Assembly: GCF_947495315.1 (NCBI RefSeq)
Contig: NZ_CANLYD010000017.1
Span: 1 to 64,000, forward strand
Reading direction: 5' to 3'
Length of the DNA: 64,000 bases
From: an uncultured Aquimarina sp.
GTDB lineage: Bacteria > Bacteroidota > Bacteroidia > Flavobacteriales > Flavobacteriaceae
A program made the position numbers and the translations under genes. Positions 27,206 through 34,881 of this stretch are shown piece after piece; positions within the stretch are counted from its first letter, which is position 1, and the number at the start of each line of letters is the position of its first letter. The notes under the pieces are model-generated. The model was not told the origin of the DNA. It saw only the letters and a list, made by a program, of their open reading frames with translations, and ran no database searches.

Positions 27206-28609
27206 TCAATGATATCCACTGTGATCACCAAACCAATTTCTAAGTTTTATATTAAGTATTTCTGTAGTAAAAGGTTTGGTTATATAATCATCCAGTCCTT
27301 TTGCAATAAATCGTTCTGCATCACCAGGTAAGGCATTAGAGGTAATTGCAATAACAGGAGGTACTTTTTTATAGCCTTTACGTATCAATTTACAGGTTTC
27401 TACACCATCTAATTCCGGAAGATTTATATCCATCAAAATAAGGTCATAGACATCTTCTTCAAACATTTCTACAGCCTTTCTCCCGTTTTTGGCAACATCA
27501 GCTGTGCAGCCCAGATATTTAAGGATTTGCTTAGAAACAAGGATGTTTGTGTCAGAATCTTCTACCAATAAAACATGAAGATCAAACTTTTGATCTCTAC
27601 TTTTATCAAAAACCTTATCAATTGTTGGTGCGACAGCTTCAGATATTTTAGTTTTGAAAGTAAACCAAAAATTACTTCCTTTTCCTACTTCACTATTTAC
27701 ACCTAATTTTCCATTCATTAAATCCACTAACTTTTTACTGATAGTAAGTCCTAGTCCACTTCCTTCTCCAATTAGAATAGCATCGTTATGTACTTGACTA
27801 AATCGATTAAAAAGGGATTCCTGATCTTGTTTGCTAATACCAATTCCAGAATCAATCACTTCTATTTTAATGGTTAGCTCTTCATTTTTTTTGGAAACTA
27901 AAGATGATTTTATGGTAATGGTACCCTCATTGGTAAATTTGATGGCATTACCGATAAGATTGGATAATATTTGTGTCAACCTGTTATCATCTGCATAAAT
28001 ATGTTCTGGCAGCGTATCAGGATATTCAGAAATCAGATCAATTCCTTTTGCTTTACTATTCGCAAGAAATAGATCTACATTTTGATTGATCAATTTTTTA
28101 AGATTAATTCCTTTGGGCGATAGCGTAAACTTTCCCGCCTCGATCTTAGATAAATCAAGAATTTGATTTAAAATATCTAATAAGTTCTGTGAAGATTGAT
28201 GAATTGTGGTTACATACTCTTTTTGTAAATCATTTAACTCCGTATTTTTAAAAAGCAAATCAATCATACCTATTACACCCACCATAGGTGTTCTAATTTC
28301 GTGACTCATATTAGCCAAGAAATCCTGTTTAAATTTTGAAGCTTGTAGGATTTGCTTGTTCCTCTCTTTGAGTTTGTCCAGGTTACGTCCTCCAAACATA
28401 GCAAACAGACCAAGAAATATGGGAGCGGTATCAATAATGTAATGAATTGGATATTGTTTTTGTACGAGCATGACAGAGTCCCACGAAAAATCTAATCCTA
28501 ATTTGGAAATATCTATACTAGTAGCCAAAATAGGAAACATACATCCAAATAATACTCCATATAGTGTGTATGTAGCAGCTTCAGATTTTAACCATGATTT
28601 TCTATTCAT
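27206..28609 (-). CDS. Hybrid histidine kinase with receiver domain
   Basis: The 467-residue protein has two N-terminal membrane segments (about 13-30 and 52-72) with a short loop, then a HisKA domain with the phospho-histidine in FLANMSHEIRTPM (about 100), an HATPase domain (N box NLIGNAIKFT; G boxes DSGIGI and GSGLGL), and a C-terminal receiver with DLILMDINLPELDG and the K in ITKPF. It has almost no periplasmic part, so any signal is sensed in the membrane or cytoplasm. It is a solitary gene and its target is unknown. A link to the NarL-type regulator is possible but not shown. Confidence 0.88.
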   Translation of the reverse strand: MNRKSWLKSEAATYTLYGVLFGCMFPILATSIDISKLGLDFSWDSVMLVQKQYPIHYIIDTAPIFLGLFAMFGGRNLDKLKERNKQILQASKFKQDFLANMSHEIRTPMVGVIGMIDLLFKNTELNDLQKEYVTTIHQSSQNLLDILNQILDLSKIEAGKFTLSPKGINLKKLINQNVDLFLANSKAKGIDLISEYPDTLPEHIYADDNRLTQILSNLIGNAIKFTNEGTITIKSSLVSKKNEELTIKIEVIDSGIGISKQDQESLFNRFSQVHNDAILIGEGSGLGLTISKKLVDLMNGKLGVNSEVGKGSNFWFTFKTKISEAVAPTIDKVFDKSRDQKFDLHVLLVEDSDTNILVSKQILKYLGCTADVAKNGRKAVEMFEEDVYDLILMDINLPELDGVETCKLIRKGYKKVPPVIAITSNALPGDAERFIAKGLDDYITKPFTTEILNIKLRNWFGDHSGYH

Positions 28610-28736
28610 AGATTATTTTTTGTACTAAGATCTTACGTTAGTTAATCTTCAGATAAGGTTATTTTGGGGCCTTATTGGGATATAAGTCTAAATATAATGG
28701 TTTTTTGGAAATGTATGCTAAAAGAATATTCAGAAA

Positions 28737-29765
28737 TTAACCACCGATACTAGTCATACTCCTGTTTTTAGAATGTAATTCAGGGTTTTTTAATTTTTCG
28801 GGAGTATCCATTCCTCCTCTGGTAGCAAACTTATGTTCTAATGCAGATTGTATAACAGGAAATATAGGTTGTCCGGCTCTTAGTGGTTTTAATAATGAGA
28901 ATTCCTTACCGGAGAACAAGCAATTTTTTAATTTACCATCAGCCGTGATACGGATACGATTACAGGTGTCACAAAAAGGATTGGTAACAGAGCTAATAAT
29001 TGCAAAACTACCAATATATCCAGTAATTTTATAGTTTCTAGAAGTATCATTAGGAGCGTCGTCTAATCGTTTTAGTTGTAACGGAAAAGTATAATTTACC
29101 TTATCTAAGATTTCTTGTTGTGTTACAAGTTTATCCATATTCCATTGATTTCCATCAAATGGCATAAATTCTATAAAACGAATGACAAGATTTCGATCTT
29201 TGGTCAGATTAATGAAATCAATAATTTCATCCTCATTAAAGTTTTTTATTAAAACGATATTTAGTTTGACTTTAAAACCTTCTTTTTGAAAAAGCTGTAT
29301 CGTACTCCAAACTTTTTCGAATTCATTACGGCGTGTAATTTTCTCAAACTTATCTTTGTGAAGTGAATCTATACTGATTGTAATTGTCTTTACTCCATTA
29401 TCTTTCAAGAGTGGGATAAAACGGTCTGCTAATACTCCATTGGTTGTAATTCCTAATTCGACAGGTAAACTAGCTAGCTTTTCTAATATCAAAGGGAAAT
29501 CTTTTCTTACCATTGGTTCCCCACCAGTTAATCTGATTTTGTTAACCCCAAATCCTACAAATTCTTTGGCAATCGTATAGATTTCATCTGCAGACATCAG
29601 ATGTGATTTTGGACTTAGAGGAATCCCGTTAGCAGGCATGCAATACGTACATCTAAGATTACATTTTTCTGTCAATGAAATCCTAAGATACGTGTGTTTA
29701 CGACCAAAATTATCTGTGAGCATGCGCTGTTTTTTTATGTTTACATAATTGTTTTTAGTTTCCAT
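28737..29765 (-). CDS. moaA: GTP 3',8-cyclase MoaA
   Basis: The 342-residue radical SAM enzyme makes the first intermediate of molybdenum cofactor from GTP. The N-terminal cluster motif is CNLRCTYC, the C-terminal cluster region has CDTCNRIRITADGKLKNC, and the chain ends in the essential GG (SIGG). I take ATG 29765 as start; it overlaps the stop of moaCB by 11 bp, which couples translation. It is the last gene of the cofactor operon. Confidence 0.95.
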   Translation of the reverse strand: METKNNYVNIKKQRMLTDNFGRKHTYLRISLTEKCNLRCTYCMPANGIPLSPKSHLMSADEIYTIAKEFVGFGVNKIRLTGGEPMVRKDFPLILEKLASLPVELGITTNGVLADRFIPLLKDNGVKTITISIDSLHKDKFEKITRRNEFEKVWSTIQLFQKEGFKVKLNIVLIKNFNEDEIIDFINLTKDRNLVIRFIEFMPFDGNQWNMDKLVTQQEILDKVNYTFPLQLKRLDDAPNDTSRNYKITGYIGSFAIISSVTNPFCDTCNRIRITADGKLKNCLFSGKEFSLLKPLRAGQPIFPVIQSALEHKFATRGGMDTPEKLKNPELHSKNRSMTSIGG

Positions 29766-30669
29766 CGTGTTTTGCACCTTTCAGAATTCTGAAGGTGTGT
29801 AGTACAGCTGGAAAAACTGCTTCCATGGATTCTCTGGCACCATTAGTAGAACCTGGCAAAGCGAGCACTACTGATTCTCCAATCACTCCGGCTACACTTC
29901 TGGAGAGCATGGCATATGGCATACGATTCTGTCCATAATTACGAATGGCTTCTTCGATCCCTGGAATGCGACGTTCGATTAAAGGTAAAATAGCTTCTGG
30001 TGTTACATCACGAGGCGATAATCCTGTACCACCAGTAAAAATTATGAGATCATTACCAGCTTTTTCTAATTGTTTTACTTGCTGTTGGATCTGATCTGTT
30101 TCATCTGGAATAATTGTATAGGTGTTGATAGTAACTCCACATTCTTCCAGCTTAGTTATGATAGCTTTACCTGCTTTATCTTCTTTATGACCTGCTGCTA
30201 TAGAATCCGAACAGACTATTACTCCTGCAGTAAAAGGTTCTCCGCTATCCTTATAACTGGATTTACCACCTTGTTTACGTAGTAGTTTGATATGTTGTAT
30301 TTCTACGTTCTTATCTACAGGTTTAAGCATATCATACATTGTTAGTGCAACAACTGATGCACCATGCATTGCTTCAACTTCTACACCAGTTTTATAGATT
30401 GTTTTTACGGTCATCTCAATTGTGATTTCGAGATTATTGATTTTATAATCTATGGCTGTATATTCAATAGGCAATGGATGGCAATCTGGAATCATATCAC
30501 TGGTTCTTTTTACAGCAAATAATCCAGCAGTTTTTGCCATTTCAAAAACATCACCTTTTGGGATGTTTTTGGATACAATAGCTTCGATGGTTTCTGTGCT
30601 TCCAACCTTAACGATCGCTTGCGCTACTGCTGTACGAAGAGTATTATTTTTATGTGTAATGTCTACCAT
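29755..30669 (-). CDS. moaCB: Bifunctional MoaC-MoaB/MogA molybdenum cofactor protein
   Basis: The 304-residue protein joins two steps. Residues 1-145 are MoaC (cyclic pyranopterin monophosphate synthase): DMIPDCHPLPIE and EVEAMHGASVVALTMYDM. Residues 150-300 are a MoaB/MogA-like molybdopterin adenylyltransferase domain: GVIVCSDSIAAG, IIFTGGTGLSPRDVTPEAI and LALPGSTNGARESM. Such fusions are known in several bacterial groups. It lies between moaE and moaA. Confidence 0.93.
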   Translation of the reverse strand: MVDITHKNNTLRTAVAQAIVKVGSTETIEAIVSKNIPKGDVFEMAKTAGLFAVKRTSDMIPDCHPLPIEYTAIDYKINNLEITIEMTVKTIYKTGVEVEAMHGASVVALTMYDMLKPVDKNVEIQHIKLLRKQGGKSSYKDSGEPFTAGVIVCSDSIAAGHKEDKAGKAIITKLEECGVTINTYTIIPDETDQIQQQVKQLEKAGNDLIIFTGGTGLSPRDVTPEAILPLIERRIPGIEEAIRNYGQNRMPYAMLSRSVAGVIGESVVLALPGSTNGARESMEAVFPAVLHTFRILKGAKHDGN

Positions 30670-30724
30670 TATAATGTTTAATCGTTCAATTGTTTTTTGT
30701 TTACTCGTTTTTTTGTTTAATCGT

Positions 30725-30871
30725 TTATTGGGATTGCAATTGTGATTTTTTCAATGCATTTAGCATGTTTGCTAATTTTTCTATTCGTTTTCTAACTTCA
30801 TTAAATACTGTGTCATCAATAAAACCTAATTCCTTCCAACTATTAAGTTTTTCAAATGAAAAGATATACAT
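30725..30871 (-). pseudogene. Internally deleted four-helix-bundle (IVS-type) protein remnant
   Basis: A 48-residue ORF reads MYIFSFEKLNSW followed by KELGFIDDTVFNEVRKRI. In the S23 / four-helix-bundle family the first part is the N-terminal helix start (FSFEKLxVW) and the second is the last helix (LGFID...IEKLANMLNALKKS), normally about 70 residues apart. The two ends are joined in frame here, so the middle helices are gone. It lies between moaCB and moaE. Short repeats with the core GTTTAnTCGTT surround its 3' end (about 30675-30730). A small functional peptide is possible but less likely. Confidence 0.6.
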
Positions 30872-30940
30872 GTTGTTTTTAGGTATTACCCTTTATTAAT
30901 TTACAGTTAAACTTTTTTAACAATTCCACTTCTAAATATA

Positions 30941-31381
30941 TTAGACTTTGTTTACTTTCCAAACGTGTGTTTCATCTTCAAAAACTTCTTTTCCGAATAC
31001 AGGCACGTCTTTTTTTATTTCTTCCACTAAAAATTCTAATGCTTCAAAAGCAACTTTTCTATGTGGAGCAGAAACGAATACGAAAAGACAAATTTCACCA
31101 GTTTTTACTTTACCTAAGCTATGATATATATGCATACAGGTAAGATCATATTTGCTAAAAGTAGCTTCGCGAATTTCATGAAATTTATTTTCTGCCATTT
31201 CAGTATAAGCCGAATATTCAATTGCCTGAACAATTTTACCATCGATTTCATCTGCTCGTACTTGGCCTAAAAATATATCGTGAGCACCAATCGTAGTTTT
31301 GGTCTGATGTTTCTCTATAGAATTCGCTATAAAAGAAGGGGTAATGGGACCTTCTATAAAAACTGTTTTTCTTTTATTCAT
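30941..31381 (-). CDS. moaE: Molybdopterin synthase large subunit MoaE
   Basis: The 146-residue protein inserts sulfur into precursor Z together with MoaD. Typical segments are FLGQVRADEIDGKIVQAIEYSAYTEMAE, the IYHSLGKVKTGEICLFVFVSAPHRKVAFEA core and the lysine-bearing IKKDVPVFGKEVFED near the C-terminus. It follows moaD by 12 bp. Length is normal. Confidence 0.93.
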   Translation of the reverse strand: MNKRKTVFIEGPITPSFIANSIEKHQTKTTIGAHDIFLGQVRADEIDGKIVQAIEYSAYTEMAENKFHEIREATFSKYDLTCMHIYHSLGKVKTGEICLFVFVSAPHRKVAFEALEFLVEEIKKDVPVFGKEVFEDETHVWKVNKV

Positions 31382-31393
31382 TGTTTTATTTTT

Positions 31394-31633
31394 TTAACCG
31401 CCAGAAAAAGGTGGTAATAATGCTATTTCGTTATGAGGATTGAGCAAGGTGTCATTTGCCGAAATTTCTTTGTCAATTGCTACTTTAAATGACAAATGCT
31501 GCAAATTTTCATATTTATCTTTTAACAGGTTTTCTAGTTGATCTATAGTACTGCCGGACTGCAATAAAATAACTTCTTCCTTACGACCTGTAGCTTCTGC
31601 AATCATGCCGAAATATAAAACTTTCAATTCCAT
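31394..31633 (-). CDS. moaD: Molybdopterin synthase small subunit MoaD
   Basis: The 79-residue ubiquitin-fold protein ends in LLPPFSGG; the C-terminal GG is converted to thiocarboxylate, the sulfur donor for MoaE. Its start overlaps the end of mobA by 10 bp. Family call is supported by length, the GG tail and position. Confidence 0.9.
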   Translation of the reverse strand: MELKVLYFGMIAEATGRKEEVILLQSGSTIDQLENLLKDKYENLQHLSFKVAIDKEISANDTLLNPHNEIALLPPFSGG

Positions 31634-32196
31634 TGACTTGCTTCTTTGTACTGCTGATGTGTATTAATGTTTTTTACGTATGGAGCTATACTTTCTTCAA
31701 TAGGTATACTTTTTACTTTTAATGCCGAAAGCGTCTTTCTGAGACTAAGACGTCGCTTTTGAATACTTTCGAAAAAGGTTCTTTCTGCCGACTTATCATA
31801 TAAGGTAATAAGAGGGATATCTTCATAGGTTATGACATCATAATTGGGCTCATATTCGGAAATAAGATTATTAAGAACAAGAGATTTAACAAAAGGGACA
31901 TCGCAACTCAGAACTAAATTCTGTGTTGTTTTAGTATGCTTTAGACCAGTATAAATACCGCCGACAGGACCTTGATCAGGAATAATGTCAGGAACGCAGG
32001 GATAGCCAAATGTTTGGTAGTCGGCACTACCCGTAATAATTAGAATTTTATTAGTAATCGTCTCTATTGCCTGTATGATATGTTGTATAAAAGGCTTTCC
32101 ATTATGAAGTTTCAACCCTTTATCCTGACCCATTCGGCTGCTTTTTCCACCAGCGAGTATAATTCCCGTTATATCCTGATCTTTTCCTAAAGTCAT
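31624..32196 (-). CDS. mobA: Molybdenum cofactor guanylyltransferase MobA
   Basis: The 190-residue protein links GMP to molybdopterin, making the MGD form used by NasA-type nitrate reductases. The nucleotidyltransferase motif IILAGGKSSRMGQDKGLK lies at the N-terminus and LSCDVPFV in the middle. I chose ATG 32196, which overlaps the TGA of the upstream regulator gene (ATGA); a longer ORF would overlap that gene by 43 bp. Confidence 0.92.
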   Translation of the reverse strand: MTLGKDQDITGIILAGGKSSRMGQDKGLKLHNGKPFIQHIIQAIETITNKILIITGSADYQTFGYPCVPDIIPDQGPVGGIYTGLKHTKTTQNLVLSCDVPFVKSLVLNNLISEYEPNYDVITYEDIPLITLYDKSAERTFFESIQKRRLSLRKTLSALKVKSIPIEESIAPYVKNINTHQQYKEASQWN

Positions 32197-32525
32197 AGCT
32201 GTAGCTCTTTTAGTTGTTGATCCAGAAAATCCCAACAGTTTTTATTAATGTTTTCGAAAGCAGTAATCATTTTTATTCCGTACGCTGTGATTTCTGTTCC
32301 ACCGCCACCGCTACCACCAGTATTAGTAATAATTACAGGAGTTGAGGCATTTTTGTTAATAGAATCAACTAAATTCCAAGCTTTTTTATATGACATTCCC
32401 AGAGATTTAGCAGCTTTAGAAAGAGAGCCTTCTATCATAATTGCCTTCAAAACTTTAATTCGTCCTTCTCCAAGAAAAACCCCTTCTTCTCCTTCTATCC
32501 AGATTCTACTTTTTATATGATACAT
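32193..32525 (-). CDS. ModE N-terminal-type winged-helix regulator
   Basis: The 110-residue protein is a single LysR-like winged helix as in ModE: GEGRIKVLKAIMIEGSLSKAAKSLGMSYKKAWNLVDSIN, followed by a glycine-rich wing (TGGSGGGGTEIT). The molybdate-binding MOP domains of full ModE are missing. Such short forms are common near molybdenum genes and may control them. It is coupled to mobA. Confidence 0.88.
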   Translation of the reverse strand: MYHIKSRIWIEGEEGVFLGEGRIKVLKAIMIEGSLSKAAKSLGMSYKKAWNLVDSINKNASTPVIITNTGGSGGGGTEITAYGIKMITAFENINKNCWDFLDQQLKELQL

Positions 32526-32667
32526 GAAAGCGTTGTTTCTTGCAAGATATAACGAAAAAAGTAAAGAATAAACTCTTTCAGAAATTTTTATGATTTCTTC
32601 AAAAATAAAAGAGCGTAATGATTTAAACAGAAATTAATGCTGTATTCTTTTTGAAAAAGAGAAAAAG

Positions 32668-33843
32668 TTACTGAGGTAATAAAATAGTTTCAGCTGCATT
32701 TCCCTTTTCAATACTACCTACATGTTCTGGGATATACACCAATGCATTGGCAATGGCATAGGTATATAACATGGCTGAACTTTGACCTTCCAGAATTTCT
32801 ACGGTTTCGCCAGATACTTTTGCTTTAAGAAACTGTGCTCTATCTCCCTTCTTAACGAAGTCTTTAGCTATAAGTTTTGTGGTTCTGCTAAGGCCTATTG
32901 TAGTAATTCCCATCATTTTTTGGATAATTGGCAGCACATAGATATAAAAACAAGTAAGTGAAGAAGCAGGATTACCAGGTAAGGCAAAAATCATAGTTTT
33001 ATTATTAGTGCCAAAAAACAATGGTTTTCCTGGTTTTTGTTTAATCTTATAAAATAATTCTTCGGTATGTAGTTCTGATAAAGCTTCTTTTACAAAATCA
33101 TAATCTCCCACAGAAATACCACCACTGATTAATACCAGATCATTATTTTCTATAGCTTGCCGTATGGTTTCTTTAGTACTTTCATACTCATCCTGTACGA
33201 TATAATTAGTAATCTGTTTGATATGTAATTGTTGTAGTACAGTCTCTAATTGTATAGAATTACTTTCATAAATCTTTCCTTTGGTAAGTTTTTCTCCAGG
33301 AGTGATGAGTTCATTACCAGTAGTAATAATTGCGACACGAGGAGGAACGTTAACCTTTACGTTAGTTACTCCTAATCCGGCCAGAAACCCAATGCCAGCA
33401 GGAGTTAATTTTGTTCCTTTGGTTAACGCAGTGTCTCCTTTTTTTATTTGTTCTCCTACCGCTCTAATATTTTGATTTGGATGTATTTCGCTATCAATGG
33501 TTATGGTGTTTTCTGATCTATTTACTTTTTCCTGAATTACTACGGTATTTGCATTATCCGGAACTCTGGCTCCGGTAAAAATACGAACACCTTGTCCTGG
33601 TTCTAAGGAGTAATTATCTGCATCTCCTGCTTTTACTTCACCGATAATCTGATAAGAATTTTTATCATGAAGTAATAATGCATAGCCATCCATTGCAGAT
33701 TGTCTAAAGGGAGGCATGTGAATGTGAGAGATGATATCCTCACCAAGAAGTAATCCGTTTGCATCTTTTAACGCTACAGTTTTGATGGTTGGGCTATAGG
33801 ATATTTTTGAAATTATGGATAACGCCGTCGATACAGAAATCAT
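32668..33843 (-). CDS. moeA: Molybdopterin molybdotransferase MoeA
   Basis: The 391-residue enzyme inserts molybdenum into the activated pterin. Hallmarks: MPPFRQSAMDGYAL near the N-terminus, RIFTGARVPDNANTVV, ITTGNEL, LVLISGGISVGDYDFV and ALPGNPASSLTCF. ATG 33843 is preferred over the TTG two codons upstream. It is the first gene of the cofactor operon; a 142 bp gap separates it from the regulator gene. Confidence 0.94.
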   Translation of the reverse strand: MISVSTALSIISKISYSPTIKTVALKDANGLLLGEDIISHIHMPPFRQSAMDGYALLLHDKNSYQIIGEVKAGDADNYSLEPGQGVRIFTGARVPDNANTVVIQEKVNRSENTITIDSEIHPNQNIRAVGEQIKKGDTALTKGTKLTPAGIGFLAGLGVTNVKVNVPPRVAIITTGNELITPGEKLTKGKIYESNSIQLETVLQQLHIKQITNYIVQDEYESTKETIRQAIENNDLVLISGGISVGDYDFVKEALSELHTEELFYKIKQKPGKPLFFGTNNKTMIFALPGNPASSLTCFYIYVLPIIQKMMGITTIGLSRTTKLIAKDFVKKGDRAQFLKAKVSGETVEILEGQSSAMLYTYAIANALVYIPEHVGSIEKGNAAETILLPQ

Positions 33844-33937
33844 ATGCAATTATTTTGTTTCAAAAATATTGCTTTGTTTGGAAGAAACCTAAATTTTAGA
33901 TTGCACAAAAAAGAAGTTTGAAGTGTAGTATAAAAAA

Positions 33938-33960
33938 AGCACGGCAATTACTGCCGTGCT
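33938..33960. terminator. Terminator hairpin downstream of the sorting-domain gene
   Basis: AGCACGGCA (33938-33946) pairs with TGCCGTGCT (33952-33960) around ATTAC, with an A-run on the left that reads as a T-run on the minus strand. It ends the minus-strand gene whose stop is at 33990. Confidence 0.75.
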
Positions 33961-33989
33961 ATCATAAAACCTTACTTTTTATGATTGAT

Positions 33990-34523
33990 TTAATTTTTAA
34001 AAACTATTTTTCTTAGTTTATACCCTTCTACTTTAATAAGATATGTTTTAGGATCCACATAATTATGAATGTATTCATCAATTATACCACTATCTAACAA
34101 TCTTCCAGAAAGTGTATAAAGGCTATATTTAGTACCAGTTGGTATTTCTCTTACATGTTTAAAAATTTTATTTCCAGTATCTTGCTGGCAAGTTGAGTCT
34201 GCTAGAAATCTATCGATAAAGGTAACTCTTCCTTTTTTCTCTCCTTCTAAAGTAACGGTTGCTGTTTCATCTACATCCAGAATTCCATTTCCAGAAATAT
34301 CTCCTAAGATGATTAAACAAGCATTTCTAATCTTAATACGAACTCCGTTCTCAATATGTAAACTTTCTGTTATAAAAATTACGCCTTCTTCAGTATTTTC
34401 ATCTAATCCGTTAATTACGGTATTCTCGGTCACAGACATTAATTTATAAGAAATGTCGATTTTTACGTTTGCAAATGTTACACTTGCAAAAAGTAATGTT
34501 AATAGGGGTAATAGTTTTTTCAT
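33990..34523 (-). CDS. Secreted protein with type IX-secretion-like C-terminal tail
   Basis: The 177-residue protein has a signal peptide (MKKLLPLLTLLFASVTFA). The middle is beta-rich, with GDISGNGILDVDETATVTL resembling a repeated-strand fold. The last 55 residues (TGTKYSLYTLSGRLLDSGIIDE to LIKVEGYKLRKIVFKN) have the pattern of a Por_Secre_tail sorting domain, which directs export through the type IX system. The substrate or role is unknown. The passenger part is unusually short. Confidence 0.7.
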   Translation of the reverse strand: MKKLLPLLTLLFASVTFANVKIDISYKLMSVTENTVINGLDENTEEGVIFITESLHIENGVRIKIRNACLIILGDISGNGILDVDETATVTLEGEKKGRVTFIDRFLADSTCQQDTGNKIFKHVREIPTGTKYSLYTLSGRLLDSGIIDEYIHNYVDPKTYLIKVEGYKLRKIVFKN

Positions 34524-34881
34524 AAGGTTCAGTTTTTGGGTTAAACTGTAATTAAAAAAGTAAGTATTATCTTACGTTAAGAGTGTTTTTATCGTTGTAA
34601 AACACATAATCAACGACAAGATACATTTTTTTTATGTTAAAACCGTATTTTTTTAGTTTAAATATTGATTTTTATAACATTAATTTTTCAAAAAACCTCG
34701 TCAGACCTATAAATACAGGTGTTTAGACAAATGTTAAATTTTATATTTTCATTAACATATTGATTATTAGTTTATTGCTTTTTTGGTTCAAACCATAGAA
34801 AATAGCAATGATCTATTTTTTTAGTTGTTATTTTTAGATTGAATAATGATTTAAGGATATTTAGCTCTAAATTTGATTATA
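34524..34881. promoter_or_regulatory. Intergenic region with patatin-gene -7 box
   Basis: Most of this stretch is featureless AT-rich DNA between divergent genes. TAAATTTG (34868-34875) matches the -7 consensus and lies only 6 bp before the ATG at 34882. If used, transcription would begin at or next to the start codon, giving a leaderless message. Confidence 0.4.
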
